This document shows positions 31,792 through 41,974 of a DNA stretch of 64,000 bases, piece after piece. The notes under the pieces were generated by a model, which saw only the letters and a list, made by a program, of their open reading frames with translations, was not told the origin of the DNA and did no database searches. The position numbers and the translations under genes are program-made. Origin of the DNA: Hermatobates lingyangjiaoensis (taxonomy: Eukaryota > Arthropoda > Insecta > Hemiptera > Hermatobatidae); the NCBI GenBank assembly GCA_026182355.1, contig JAPFBL010000103.1:248001-312000 (forward strand), given 5' to 3'. The first letter of the stretch is position 1; each line of letters opens with the position of its first letter.

Positions 31792-31918
31792 ATTTTATGC
31801 CAGTTTCATACTTAGTTACCTTTTTTGAGTGTTTCTCTAATGTCCTACAGGCTCTTCTCAGTTCCTCGGGGAATAAAAAAATCAACGGGCCCAAACTTTT
31901 CTTTTCATAAATACACAT
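31792..31918 (-). pseudogene. PLE RT N-terminal fragment running into (TA)n
   Basis: On the minus strand it reads LFPEELRRACRTLEKHSKK, then VTKYETGIKFLEN and directly IYNIYNIYIY in the TA tract. The 'P..LR...R.LEK' pattern and the following helix resemble the region before the RT domain in PLEs, and match the layout of the fragment at 61240 (VPERFKSKVRKLERW). No RT motifs follow because the (TA)n ends the copy. Confidence 0.6.
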
Positions 31919-31963
31919 TCTAACACTATTTAAGAACTAACTAAATATTATTTTCACTAAAAC

Positions 31964-32001
31964 AATGACATGTTTCGCTCACGTAGACCATCATCAGGCT
32001 A
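31964..32001 (-). ncRNA. Hammerhead-like motif, family F
   Basis: On the minus strand: CTGATGA, T, a mismatched stem II (GGTC.../...GAGC), GAA, ACATGT, C17. The core and palindromic stem III are intact; stem I is weak. It lies 3' of the PLE coding remnant at 32238-32748 on the same strand, in the position expected for that element's ribozyme. Confidence 0.6.
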
Positions 32002-32237
32002 AGCTTACGACTAAAGTATAGAGTGTATTGCAATGTAATGTCACATCGTGTGAGAGTCAATGCACAAAAATGAACTATTCCTAGTTGGGGTTGAGACATC
32101 TGTTGGGTGGTTGATGAGAGGGGGTGGGGTGGTTTCAGGTATGCAGTGGGTCATGCCCTGCAGTGCCTCGCACTAAGTATTGGCGTTGGTGAATAACCTA
32201 AGAACTCTGCTACAATTCGTACTTTGATTATTTATAT

Positions 32238-32748
32238 CTGGGGCTTTCTCTAGGATATAATTTGTTTGTTGGAGGAACTGATGGTTTCTTGGGTTGTTTC
32301 TTATAATAAAGTGACTCGTGGTTCTGCTGCGATAATAAACAATAATACTTACTTATTCTTCTATTTTTTTGCAATGAATATTGTTTTTTATAATAGTCTT
32401 TAGAACTCGCTCGTCTGTTTTGTAGCTTTCAGAATATTGGTTGTTATAGAATATTTTGAAAGTGTTACCCTGCTCCTCTTCTTTCCTCTTTTGGGCTTTG
32501 TTTTGTTTATCCATAAATTCTTTGATATGTTTTTCAAATTCTTTATTGCTGTAGCAATTTTTGAAGAAAAGTTGTTTGAGGATATCGACCGTTTTATTAA
32601 ATATGTTCCAGTCGGATGATGTTTTGTACGCCCTATTGATTAATGCCTTTATAGTGCCGTGCTTATACCTTGCAGGGCACTCAATTTTATTATTCAGATA
32701 TATTCCACTGTGTGTGGGTTTAAAAAATATGGATGTAGTATATATATG
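32238..32748 (-). pseudogene. Penelope-like element RT C-terminus and linker (Neptune-like)
   Basis: On the minus strand the frame reads FFKPTHSGIYLN, then IECPARYKHGTIKALINRAY (conserved region after the RT), a Lys/Glu-rich linker (FMDKQNKAQKRKEEEQ), and after a stop at 32353-32355 the same frame continues IIVYYRSRTTSHFIIRNNP and LQQTNYIL. This linker order is typical of PLEs of the Neptune type. The GIY-YIG part expected next is absent, so an internal deletion separates the linker from the ribozyme at 31964. The RT core upstream is also missing. Clearly a different lineage from the copy at 11152. Confidence 0.82.
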
Positions 32749-32768
32749 TATGGATGTGGATGGACATA

Positions 32769-32885
32769 TATATTTATATAAATGTCCAAACCACAGTAAG
32801 AATTCAGAGAACAGACTAAGATATTTCTTCTCATTTTTTACTGTGGTTTGGACGTTTATTAGTATTCCATGTATTTATTGTGAAA
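32769..32885. mobile_element. Fold-back of a PLE tail
   Basis: 'aaatgtccaaaccacagtaa' on the left returns as 'ttactgtggtttggacgttt' on the right. The tail resembles that of family A ('attgtggtttgatcatt'). A partial 'actaagat' is the only ribozyme remnant. Confidence 0.65.
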
Positions 32886-32899
32886 TCTATATATTATAA

Positions 32900-33655
32900 A
32901 TAACTGAAAAAAACAACACACAAGAAGGAAAACACTTACTAGGATAAATAATTTCGTTCTATGGGCTCCATGCAAACTAATACATCCTCCCCTCATGGGC
33001 TCTTAAGTTACATTAGTAAAACTGTCAGGGATCATGTATAGATATATAATATAAATGGGGCAAGGATATGGCAGAAATATGTAGGAGAATAGTAGAGGGA
33101 GGGAGGTAAAGGAAATAAGAAAGAGATGGAGTGATTCCAAGGAATGAGCTTTATCCAATAGCTGGTGCATTAAAAGATAAAAACTCCGTCACCTTTGACG
33201 GGTTATTTCTCGTTTACATAATAAGTGCGACCTCATTCGCCCCTTGGCACTCCCTTTGCCAAAATCCAATTCAAATTTGTCCAATACCTATTTTTGCTCT
33301 TTTCTGTAGAAGTGTGAATCTTTTATCTTGTTTCATTCGGTACTTGTTAAAACTTAGTCAAAAACATAGTGTTCCCATCAAATTATTTGACAATATATAA
33401 AAGTGATTCTGTTAAAAAGATAACAAAGAAGTTAAATAAATTATTAAATATTTTAAGAAATTAATAGCCCAATGAATAAAAAACTGAGAGTGTTCTCGAA
33501 ATAACTGGATTTTTAAAAATTCTCATCGGGTTGTTGTATTACTGTTCATAGTATTGTAATAAAAATCTCTTTTCTTAAGAATTTATTTAAATTTTACTCT
33601 GTTTGTGCTGTATTAAGGGTGAAAGTTCGGTTTATTTTATGATTTGGTACCTGCT
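32900..33655. other. No gene recognised
   Basis: An 89-codon ORF at 33131-33400 has no family features or splice sites and lies in otherwise AT-rich DNA. Confidence 0.4.
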
Positions 33656-33675
33656 AACTATAGGTGTATATACAT

Positions 33676-33948
33676 ATATCAGCTCAAAAACAAAGAATAG
33701 AAACACACAGAGAAAGAGACACACTTACCCAAGCACGCCAGAAACACAACGGCAGGAAACCGTTTCCGGCGTGCTTGGTCGCCCATTCTCTTTTCTCCTG
33801 AAGACGGATCATCCGAAAATTTGCATTTGTAAGTGTGTGTCTTTCTCTGTGTGTTGCTTTTCTTCGTTTTTGAGCTGATTTGCGTCTAGTTTGGATCGTT
33901 TTTTCGAATTTTGAGTGAAATATGTATATATATATATATATATTGTAA
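33676..33948. mobile_element. Fold-back pair of family D PLE ends
   Basis: Left arm 'tcagctcaaaaacaaaga', right arm 'cttcgtttttgagctgat'. The inner arms share 'accaagcacgcc / ggcgtgcttggt'. The left ribozyme is deleted; the right is at 33795. Terminal hairpin 'gtctagtttggatc' precedes (TA)n. Confidence 0.75.
33794..33826 (+). ncRNA. Hammerhead ribozyme-like motif, family D
   Basis: CTC, CTGAAGA (33798-33804), C, stem II GGA-TCA-TCC, GAA, AATT, T17, then GCA where GAG is expected, so stem I is weakened. Confidence 0.65.
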
Positions 33949-34028
33949 ACAGGGAAACGATCCAAAAGGACAACAAACGTTTCACGATGAATCACAAACA
34001 CAGAACTAAGGAACCAACACACTTACTG

Positions 34029-34062
34029 TCTCTAATTTGTGGTTGAACCGTCATCAAGAGAG
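34029..34062 (-). ncRNA. Hammerhead-like motif, family C
   Basis: On the minus strand: TCTC, TTGATGA (C3 to T), C, GGTT/AACC, ACAA instead of GAAA, ATTA, GAGA. Stem I is perfect; the core is damaged. Confidence 0.6.
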
Positions 34063-34153
34063 TTGAGATAGGGACACCAAGCGCACTTGTGAAGCGACGG
34101 TTGGAGACGAACCGTCTAGGGACAACAAGTGCGCTTGGTGTCCCTATCTCAAC

Positions 34154-34186
34154 TCTCCTGATGACGGTTCAACCAAAAATTAGAGA
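34154..34186 (+). ncRNA. Hammerhead-like motif, family C
   Basis: TCTC, CTGATGA (34158-34164), C, GGTTCAACC, then AAAA where GAAA is expected, AATT region, A17, GAGA. Only G12 is lost. The intact form of this family is approached by the copy at 63493. Confidence 0.65.
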
Positions 34187-34264
34187 CAGTAAGTGTGTTG
34201 GTTTCTTAGTTCTGTGTTTGTGATTCATCATGAAACATTATATATATATATATATATACACCTA

Positions 34265-35760
34265 TAGTTTGTTTAGCGTCGTGGAGGATGTCGGTGTCAC
34301 CACCCATCCAAAAAAGCAATTAATTATAGAAGATGATAGTAAATGCTAAAAAGGGAACATAAATGATATGCAAAAGTAAATTATTCGCTATTTTTTATTA
34401 AAACAGAGGTCATATCAGATAATGAATCCTGCGATGATATCATTGGGTTTATATTTACTTGTTCACATGTGTAATAATTCTAGGAAAACGAGCTCTGAGT
34501 TGACTATTGATATCACATTCAATGTCTAATTTGCGTCATTTGTATAAAATATCTTTCACGTATTGCGTAATTTAATTTATTTTTTTTTATTCGATGAAAT
34601 AAAATCCAGTCAATAAGCAGTTGGATTACATTCATGAGAGGACTGACCATTTTGGTTTATTTACTCTACCACTTAAATAATTTTCTTCTAATTTCTGATT
34701 TCTTCATTACATTGAAAAGAATGTATAAGTACTAAATTTTTGGACCAAAGGTATTCTTCTTCATAGTTTTACAAACTTAAAGTATTTTTTGTTTCAACTT
34801 CTCAATTGTTCATTTAAGTAACAATTTATAAACACCAACCATTCGACTAAAACTCTAAACCTCAACCTATCGACCAAAGGATTTTTATACTTCCAACCTT
34901 ATTATCTTCAAAATTTCACACATTATCCTATTTTATTTACTATCCTACTTAAAACATTGTTTGTTTTCACTTAATAATTGATTATTTTGAAAACAATTTA
35001 TAAGTACTAACCTTTTTGGCATACAGTAGTTATCTTCAGAGTGTTACACAAAAAAACAACAAATAAAATAACGACCTAAAATCAAACTTAACATTTTAGA
35101 AATAAATTTTTCTTGAAGATATAAATAAGAATAGATGTTCAAGAATTTTAGAATATTATGTTTTAAAACTATAAATTATTTTTTCTTCTCTTTTTATTAA
35201 TTTTGATATGAAAATAACACTTTGTTGAATCTGGTACTTCTTGTTTTCAGAATAAGTTACTAACAAATAGTCAAGAAATATTATTGATTATTATTATAAA
35301 ACTTATTATTAATAATTAATAATAAAAATTATTATAAAAGAAACAAGAAATCGTTACTTTTATATTGTTGAATCTTTTTATTATCAGGTTATCGTGTGAT
35401 TTATTTATTTCTAAAAATTTCTAGGGCATAGAGAAGATGTGTAGTAAAAGTTGACAGAAAGACAGATTCGTTTGATACAGTTTTGTTTGGCATATAAATA
35501 ATGAAATACGCTCTCTGTCGTCAATGACCTCGACTAATGCAGTTCCACTTGCCTACGTTAGAAGACACTGCCTTGTCTCTCTCTATCCTCTTCCCTCTTC
35601 AAAAAAACTTTTATTTATTCACATCTGAAAACATCATCTCTTTATCCTTGTCTTTAGAGTATTTATAACTTTTGATGCTATCTCGTAATAAAATAGGTTT
35701 GTAAAATTTTTGATATAATAAATGAGGTCAAGTCTGTACGGGACAACTGCAAGTTCCTAG
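34265..35760. other. AT-rich sequence; moderate-GC patch at 35505-35600
   Basis: No gene, SINE or ribozyme seen. The patch 'caatgacctcgactaatgc' to 'tctctatcctcttcc' may be regulatory. Confidence 0.4.
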
Positions 35761-35763
35761 AAA

Positions 35764-35766
<3 letters not shown>

Positions 35767-35860
<94 letters not shown>
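35767..35860. repeat. Compound (CT)n(TA)n microsatellite
   Basis: About 21 CT units switch to about 25 TA units, directly followed by a family G PLE end. Confidence 0.95.
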
Positions 35861-35861
<1 letters not shown>

Positions 35862-36018
35862 TGTGTTCTCTAATCGGGGTTCGGTCAATTTTCCAGGATA
35901 AAAAAATTAAACTCTCGTTTTTTATCCTAGAAAATTGACCGAACCCCGATTAGAGAACACACCTATTCTATCAGTATATTCTATTCTAACGGTCGATATA
36001 TTATTGAATCTGTTATAT
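35861..36018. mobile_element. Fold-back of family G PLE ends
   Basis: 'ggtgtgttctctaatcgggg' on the left is inverted as 'ccccgattagagaacacacc' on the right, with only about 35 bases between arms. The family G ribozyme relic is deleted. Same end as at 9047 and 49590. Confidence 0.8.
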
Positions 36019-36136
36019 ATCTATATATGCAGAAAATCACAATAAACAAACACGTGAAGCTATTAATGAAATTCAAGCATAAGGAAAAAAAGAATACAAT
36101 ACCTTTTATGTTATCTTCTTAGTTCTTACTTTGTTT

Positions 36137-36171
36137 GCTCTCTGATGACATAAATTGAAAGGCCTCAGAGC
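36137..36171 (+). ncRNA. Hammerhead ribozyme-like motif, family B
   Basis: GCTCT, CTGATGA (36142-36148), weak stem II, GAA, AGGCCT, C17, AGAGC. Core, stem I (5 bp) and stem III are intact; stem II (CATAAATT) is eroded to about two pairs. Confidence 0.7.
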
Positions 36172-36217
36172 ATTTTTTCTATTGTATTCTTTTTTCCTTG
36201 AGGTTTAATTTCATATA

Positions 36218-36312
36218 TATATGTTACGGTTGAAAGATTTTAGTCTTTTTTCCCATTTCATATTGTGTTTTGATCATTGATTGTTATTACACGTGTTTAT
36301 GTGAAATATTGT
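36218..36312 (+). mobile_element. Family A PLE tail, ribozyme 5' half missing
   Basis: Starts after (TA)-like sequence at TGTTACGGTTGAAAG, continues with AGTC, tail and terminal hairpin, and ends in (TA)n at 36312. Confidence 0.7.
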
Positions 36313-36333
36313 TTTATATATATATATATATAT

Positions 36334-36500
36334 ATTTGTAAAATTTGGGAGCAGTCCTTCATTCAAGCATATTTAATTGAATAACTGACCGTATTTCACT
36401 GATGTCATTTTCTGCACCAGTTTTTCGTGGATTCTGAATACCTTATTCTTTCCTTCATCCAAACGTTGGAGAATGTTAATTAATATTCTGACCAGTGAAA
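36334..36500 (-). pseudogene. PLE RT N-terminal fragment running into (TA)n
   Basis: On the minus strand it reads EKLVQKMTSVKYGQLFN, a stop, ICLNEGLLPNFTN and then IYIYIY in the (TA)n. Matches the layout of 61240 (TCIKEGLLPKFTN) and 62700 (VKEGLLQKFTN). The distal end shows a short fold-back ('accagtgaaatatggtcag'). Confidence 0.7.
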
Positions 36501-36559
36501 TATGGTCAGTTTTTCACTGATATTCTCCTTTTTTTGTGATATCTTTTTTATGCATGTTC

Positions 36560-37365
36560 TATGTGTTAAGTTAGTTTATATTTATATATATTATTATATT
36601 CTATATATATTTAGACACTGTTTCGATTGAAATAGATAATAAATCTCATCTTGCTTGTTGATTTCATCGATTTGTTCAAAAAAACAAAAAAAAATATACA
36701 GATCAACGAACCTTCAATCATTGAGTCAAATCTTGATTACTAGATTGTTTTTTAATTTAAGTTACAAACGAAATTTGGTATCTGGCACATCAGCATTACG
36801 TGACTGTTAGCTATTTCAGTATTTTATTCATTGAATATGCGAATAATTCCTTAATATTAGGACTATTAAATAAAATCTGGAGTAGTTGACCCTCAGCTTT
36901 ATTCCAAGTACACGAATTATAAAAACAAGAATTGTAATTTTAATTAATTGATATGTTTTAATATTTTTTTTACTTTTGGTGATAATAATAGTTGATTGTT
37001 AATATCAATGGTGAAGAGTTCGGTCTAAAATTAGGATTATTATCCGGATTTTCAAATGATTTCTCTTTTTATATTGTTAGGACTTTAATCAAATTAGGTC
37101 AAACAAATACAAGTAACGGGACGTGTAAGTAATTAGTTGTTTATCAGTGTTCTGCTAGCTAAAATAGTAGAATTGTTTGCAATTTGAAAAAGGAATACTA
37201 AATGCAAAATATCAAGTCTGTGGAGTACTTGCATTGAGTTGGGAGCGTTTCAGAGAGGTTATGTTGATTGTAAGTCATAATATTAACGTCACATTGGAGA
37301 TAAGGCACTTCTTGGCCTTTATCTATTGTTTGTTTAATAACATTTACTCATATTAGAGTAAAAAA
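36560..37365. other. AT-rich sequence, no gene seen
   Basis: Nothing recognised. Confidence 0.4.
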
Positions 37366-37369
37366 AAAA

Positions 37370-37565
37370 GACTATCCAAACTGGATCACACAATACACAG
37401 AGTAAAGATATTCGCTAACTCCAATTTTCGGAAAATGTTCAGGAGATAAAAAATAGGATCAAGAACGCCGGGTTACCTTGGGTTGCACCTCTGGAATTTC
37501 TTTGTTTTATCTCCTGAAGACGGATTTACCGTAATTTAGAATTAGAGTAACATATATTTATATTG
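37370..37565. mobile_element. Fold-back of decayed family D PLE ends
   Basis: 'gactatccaaactggatcac' on the left is the family D terminal hairpin. Ribozyme relics lie at about 37427-37449 (-; CTGAACA core) and 37510-37535 (+; CTGAAGACGGATTTACC without GAAA). Confidence 0.6.
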
Positions 37566-37569
37566 ACTT

Positions 37570-39535
37570 TCTTTTTTTTTGAAAATATCCAAAAGTTTAT
37601 GTTATTGAGATTTAGTTGTTGTCTCTCTCCTCCCACTAATTTGAAATGGCTCCCTAAAGATATATTAATGAGACTAGCATCAAGGTAGATTGAAGGTATC
37701 AAGAAAAATCAGTTATAAAGATAATCATATTATAATTTTCTAACTATTTCCAAATACAGAACACCAACTAGTAAGCTTTAATTACACGGCTGAAACACGC
37801 AGGAATTCTACTAATCCAAAAACATTGATTGTCAGGTATGATTAAATTATCATTGAAAGTTAGAAATATGATCTATTGGGGGAAGTCCGGGTAATTCTTT
37901 AGTGCAATTAAAGTATTTTTAAAGGAGAAGGATAATTGTAAAGGGAGGTGGGTGGATAGGAGAGGATGTGGGATGAAGAATGAAGAGGTACTTGGATTTA
38001 GATAAAATATGAGTGTAGCTGGTGTTGGCGAGGTCTATTAATAGGGAAAGCTTGTTGGAGAGGGTCTGCGAGGTCAAGGATTGCCGGGTCACGCTTGGCC
38101 ATCCAGTTAATATTGCACATCGCCTTGGTTATTGATCAGCCAGTTGGGGGTCATCCTTCACCGCCACTTGTGTCTTCAAATCATTGACACTTCCTTCCAA
38201 TCCTCGTGTCCTTATTAACTCCATTCTATTATAGTATTTCTTGGAACACAAATCTAGTCTGTGCGCATATTTCAGATATTCACCTCATTTCTCTCAAGAA
38301 GATTCGTACAATCCTTTACAAACACTTCATGTAATAACATAACTTTTTTGCTCTCAGCCCCCTACCTTTTCCTACAGTAGACCTTCCAACCTTAAATCCA
38401 TTTCCTCCCATATTTCTTCCAACAGTGTCTGTGCTAGCAGAGGGATGCAGCGTTGTGAACGCCGTAACTGCCAAACCTGTCCCTTACTTAACCTCAATCC
38501 TTTCTTTACTTCCCCCTCTTAGTATCTTATTCCACATAGTAGCTTTACTAATATATGTGGATTTTAGAGTATATTACAGATTAAACTAAATATTGCTGTG
38601 ATGGAAATGTATGGTATGTTTCCGCAACTATCTTGTGATATTTCTAGTTTCTAGAGTTGCAATTAGATCATATTTAGACAAATAATTTGAAATATTATTC
38701 CTTTATATTTTTAGTCATATTAGAATCATTTATTTTATTTCATTCCATATATAGGAAAGGGATTCTTTTTTATTTCTAATATGCAATTATGCGCAGAAAG
38801 GTGAATTTGAGCTTGTTCTGTTAGTATTCTTGGCATCAATACTTTGATTTTGATCTATTGAAGTAATTGGAGTAATCATGTACCCATGGTGTTAGACAAG
38901 CTTAATTACATAAGTTTACTTTGTGTTTTTTGACTGTTACTGATGCTTAAATGTCTTGACACGGTTCTGTAGTTGTTCATTTTTCATACATTTATTTCTA
39001 AGATTAAGCTAAATGATGTACGAAGTTTTTCTATTTGCATGGAAGCCAAGATAGAAGTTTTGTTTAACTAGAGGCCATCAAATCATGCCTAACGTGCTGC
39101 TTTCGCTAAATAATCCTCTTGTTTGTATAACTGGCCGGTCTCCAAGGCTTGATACAAATATAGCCTGCCTTTTATCACCTCACTGTAGTATCTGTCAAAA
39201 CTGTCGTTTGCTCCCAATTCACTATCACTCATACAGTGCTTTATTTTTAACTTCCCTTTTGTTCGTAATCTGTTGGCAGATTTGTTAGAAGCCTCGTTCA
39301 CCTGGGGCAGCCGTGACCTCTGTCAGAGTCCCCTGCTCCCTTTATTCAGCCATTGCTCTACAAATAGCACATTCAAATACTCTCTTTTAAAAGCTAGCTA
39401 AATTTTAATGGGGATATTATTGTGTATAATTAATTCTTTATGTGATTTCCGTTCGTTCTGTTTTATTTTCATATTTAATCTGATTGCATTCATGGGATTA
39501 CATATTTTACTTCCTGAAATTCATTCCTTCATACA
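37570..39535. other. No gene seen; three higher-GC islands
   Basis: Islands at 37910-38170 (G-rich, then 'gccgggtcacgcttggcc'), 38360-38530 (C/T-rich) and 39060-39370 ('cacctggggcagccgtgacc') lack coding signals: ORFs across them appear in several frames equally. They may be regulatory elements of a distant gene. Confidence 0.35.
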
Positions 39536-39539
39536 AAGC

Positions 39540-39768
39540 CATCAAACTCCAAAAATGGAGAGCCATTAGAAATTTATTAACGGAGAAACAACCATGAAAG
39601 CATAAGTTGTCCACTGAAGAAAGTCAAACCTGGTGAAAGGCATAAAAATGCAACCTGGAGGACTGCGAAAGACGCAGAAACTCTTATACGACTGCAACTT
39701 TTCTACAGAGAGGGATTACCACGAATCTAATATACGGCCTCCCAACTTGCGGTACGAGAAAATTCCAG
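39540..39768 (+). other. Weak candidate exon or UTR exon
   Basis: 'ttccag' followed by 'gtaaac' at 39769 is a fair donor, and the preceding 130 bases have raised GC and are open in two frames (one reads GLRKTQKLLYDCNFSTE). No protein family is recognised and the acceptor is not clear. It could equally be non-coding. Confidence 0.2.
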
Positions 39769-39849
39769 GTAAACAATATATCATTTGGTTTTGTTTTGTT
39801 TGTAATGCATTTTTGTTGAGAATAAATATGTTATAAACAAATATTTAAA

Positions 39850-40490
39850 GTTTCAATGTTCAAAAAGTTTATATCAATCTTATATTAATTGAATTGAATC
39901 GAGATTAAAAAGTATTAATTTTATTTTTATTTATTGTTTTGATAAAAATAGAGTATAATTTTTTCAGTTTTATTTCCTTCTCGATTCCCTGGTATGACCA
40001 AGTAATTATTATTGATAACAAATTTAACTCGTTAGTAAATTCCATTTCATATTGTGGTTAGTCATTCAGAGCTAAATATTTAATTAAGCTAGCCTTGTCT
40101 GGTAGTTATTATAGAACCTTGAACTCGCTGGTGTACTACTAAATGATTTGCCTCGCATAGAATTATTACCTGATTGCGTGAGAACATTTAAAGTGAGGAA
40201 CTAGTCAATTTTAAATGTTCTACGTCACGTGGACACTCTAACAATTACATTACAGTCTGCAATGTTTCCTATCCTAATGATATCTATTTTATACAAGAAC
40301 CTGTACATAGTTTTTTCAAATTTGTATCTTGAGTTCTAAATGACTTTCAAATATAATATAATACTTGAGTCTAAGGACTAAGTGGGATACCCGTTTCTTG
40401 CTTAAAAATTTGAATGTGGTAAATACATGGTTAAAATGAATTGACTCAGTTTCAATATCTGTTTCCATATATTTCTTCAATTATTTTTGT
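39850..40490. other. AT-rich sequence, no gene seen
   Basis: Nothing recognised. Confidence 0.4.
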
Positions 40491-40499
40491 CACTATGAT

Positions 40500-40690
40500 T
40501 TTATTTATCTTTGTCTCCTTTCCTCTGTAAGTTGGCTACACTGATTGAGTGACTCTTGATTTACTTCACTCGTCGCTTGTATTTGGAGTGACTTTTATCT
40601 GTCTACAGATGACGACTCAGTCGAAATAATATAGTAGTGAGTTTTTGTGATGGCTTGTGTACGTACGAATTTAGTTTATTTATATACACA
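40500..40690 (+). ncRNA. PLE 3' fragment with family E-type hammerhead motif
   Basis: Shares the leader 'gtaagttggctacact' with 985. CAGATGA (40606-40612; U4 to A), C, stem II GAC-TCA-GTC, GAAA, then ATAATATAG where ATAT is expected. Core and stem III both carry changes. Confidence 0.55.
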
Positions 40691-40904
40691 TATTCACAAA
40701 CCAAAAATTCAATCATACCCAAAATTAAAAAAAAAAAAAATTAATTGGCATGAGCAGTCCATGTTGTTTGCTTATTGTTAATGAGAAAAAATGAAATATT
40801 TATGGGAAAAATCTCTTGCCCTGAAAATTTAATAGAAGGTTTGTGGAACAAATATTTAAGGAACGGACAGAACCTATAATGATATTACTATTAGCCAAGA
40901 TGAA

Positions 40905-41340
40905 GCTTTGAATTAAAAATATTTCAAATTCCCCTTTATTGAAGTCTTTCTGAAAATATTAAAAAACTGTTTAAATTAAACATACCAGAGATTAATATAA
41001 CATTTTATAACAAACAAAAAGTGAAATAAAATTAATTTGAAAGATGTAATACCAAGGGATTTACAAATTAATATTATTTACTCTAATAAATGCAAGGGTT
41101 GTGATAAAAAATATTATGGGGAGACTAGTCGATTTTTCAAAGAAAGAATATATCAACCGAGCAATTCTATTGGAACAAGAAAACGTAATGCCTCAGCATT
41201 AGCCTATGTGCATTGAATGAAGGCAGTGTTTTTGATTTCGAAGATGTAATAGTTATGGCTAGATGGGAAAGTGAGAGTAAACAAAGGAGTTCAAGAAGAA
41301 ATAATAAAACTTTATCTTCTAGTTATAAACCGTGGTAGGC
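40905..41340 (+). pseudogene. Penelope-like element GIY-YIG endonuclease, broken
   Basis: From about 41044 the frame reads DVIPRDL, then NIIYSNKCKGCDKKYYGET and SRFFKERIYQ: the PLE form of GIY-YIG with two Cys before YYGET and the catalytic Arg region (KERI). The His segment follows as ASALAYVH and then a stop. A frame change recovers NEGSVFDFEDVIVMARWESE. The upstream 130 bases hold decayed linker sequence. It differs from the copies at 11152 and 32238, so it represents a further lineage. No ribozyme was found directly downstream. Confidence 0.85.
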
Positions 41341-41727
41341 AAGGTATTGCTGTTTTTAATACTGATTCTAACTTGAGTGGATCATTACCAACGATTATAG
41401 TTTACGACCATACAAATTATAATGTAATTATTTATATAATGTAAATTATTCATTACGATCAAGAATAATATTTCTTAACCATATTAATCGGTCCTACATA
41501 TCATTTAACTTATGTTCAATTTGCCTTATGATTATCATTATTTGTTTGAAATAAGGGGGAACTACTTTGTTCAGCTCTAAGTCTGAGTATTGGTGGTGTT
41601 TGACATTCAATTTTAATGATTTACAAACCTCTGACCTATGTATATTTTATGACAATGTTTACACAGAACTTCGTAAAAATTTTTAGTTTTCTAAGTGATT
41701 TTTTTCATTAACAAATTACCTATAATC

Positions 41728-41968
41728 AGAGGGCCAGGTTTGCTCAGTCGCAATATGCTGACCTTTAAACTGCTAAGTCCGAGGTTCGATATACCCACTT
41801 TTGTCCTTGATTTATTCGAGACGAATAAATCTGAGCACGTCATCCCTCGGAGAAGACTTTAAACTGTTGGTCTCGAGACTGTACAATGTCAAGTACTCGT
41901 TAAAGACCCCTAATCCAAATACACTTGAGTTAGGAAAAATTTTAGGACTCCCTGTGTGGAATCATCTT
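41728..41968 (+). repeat. tRNA-derived SINE, full length
   Basis: GGCCAGGTTTGCTCAGTCG (box A), 'gaggttcgatatacccac' (box B), body 'aataaatctgagcacgtc' and 'ctcggagaagactttaaac', tail 'ttttaggactccctgtgtgg'. A clean reference copy for the family. Confidence 0.9.
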
Positions 41969-41974
41969 CTTTGT

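Larger units (their letters stand above)
33955..34258. mobile_element. Fold-back pair of family C PLE ends
   Basis: Arms run from 'gatccaaaaggacaacaaac' on the left to 'gtgattcatcatgaaac' on the right, about 125 bases each, and meet at about 34090-34120 with the duplicated inner phrase 'gacaccaagcgcactt'. The left end has the terminal hairpin TCC-AAAA-GGA. (TA)n on both sides. Confidence 0.85.
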
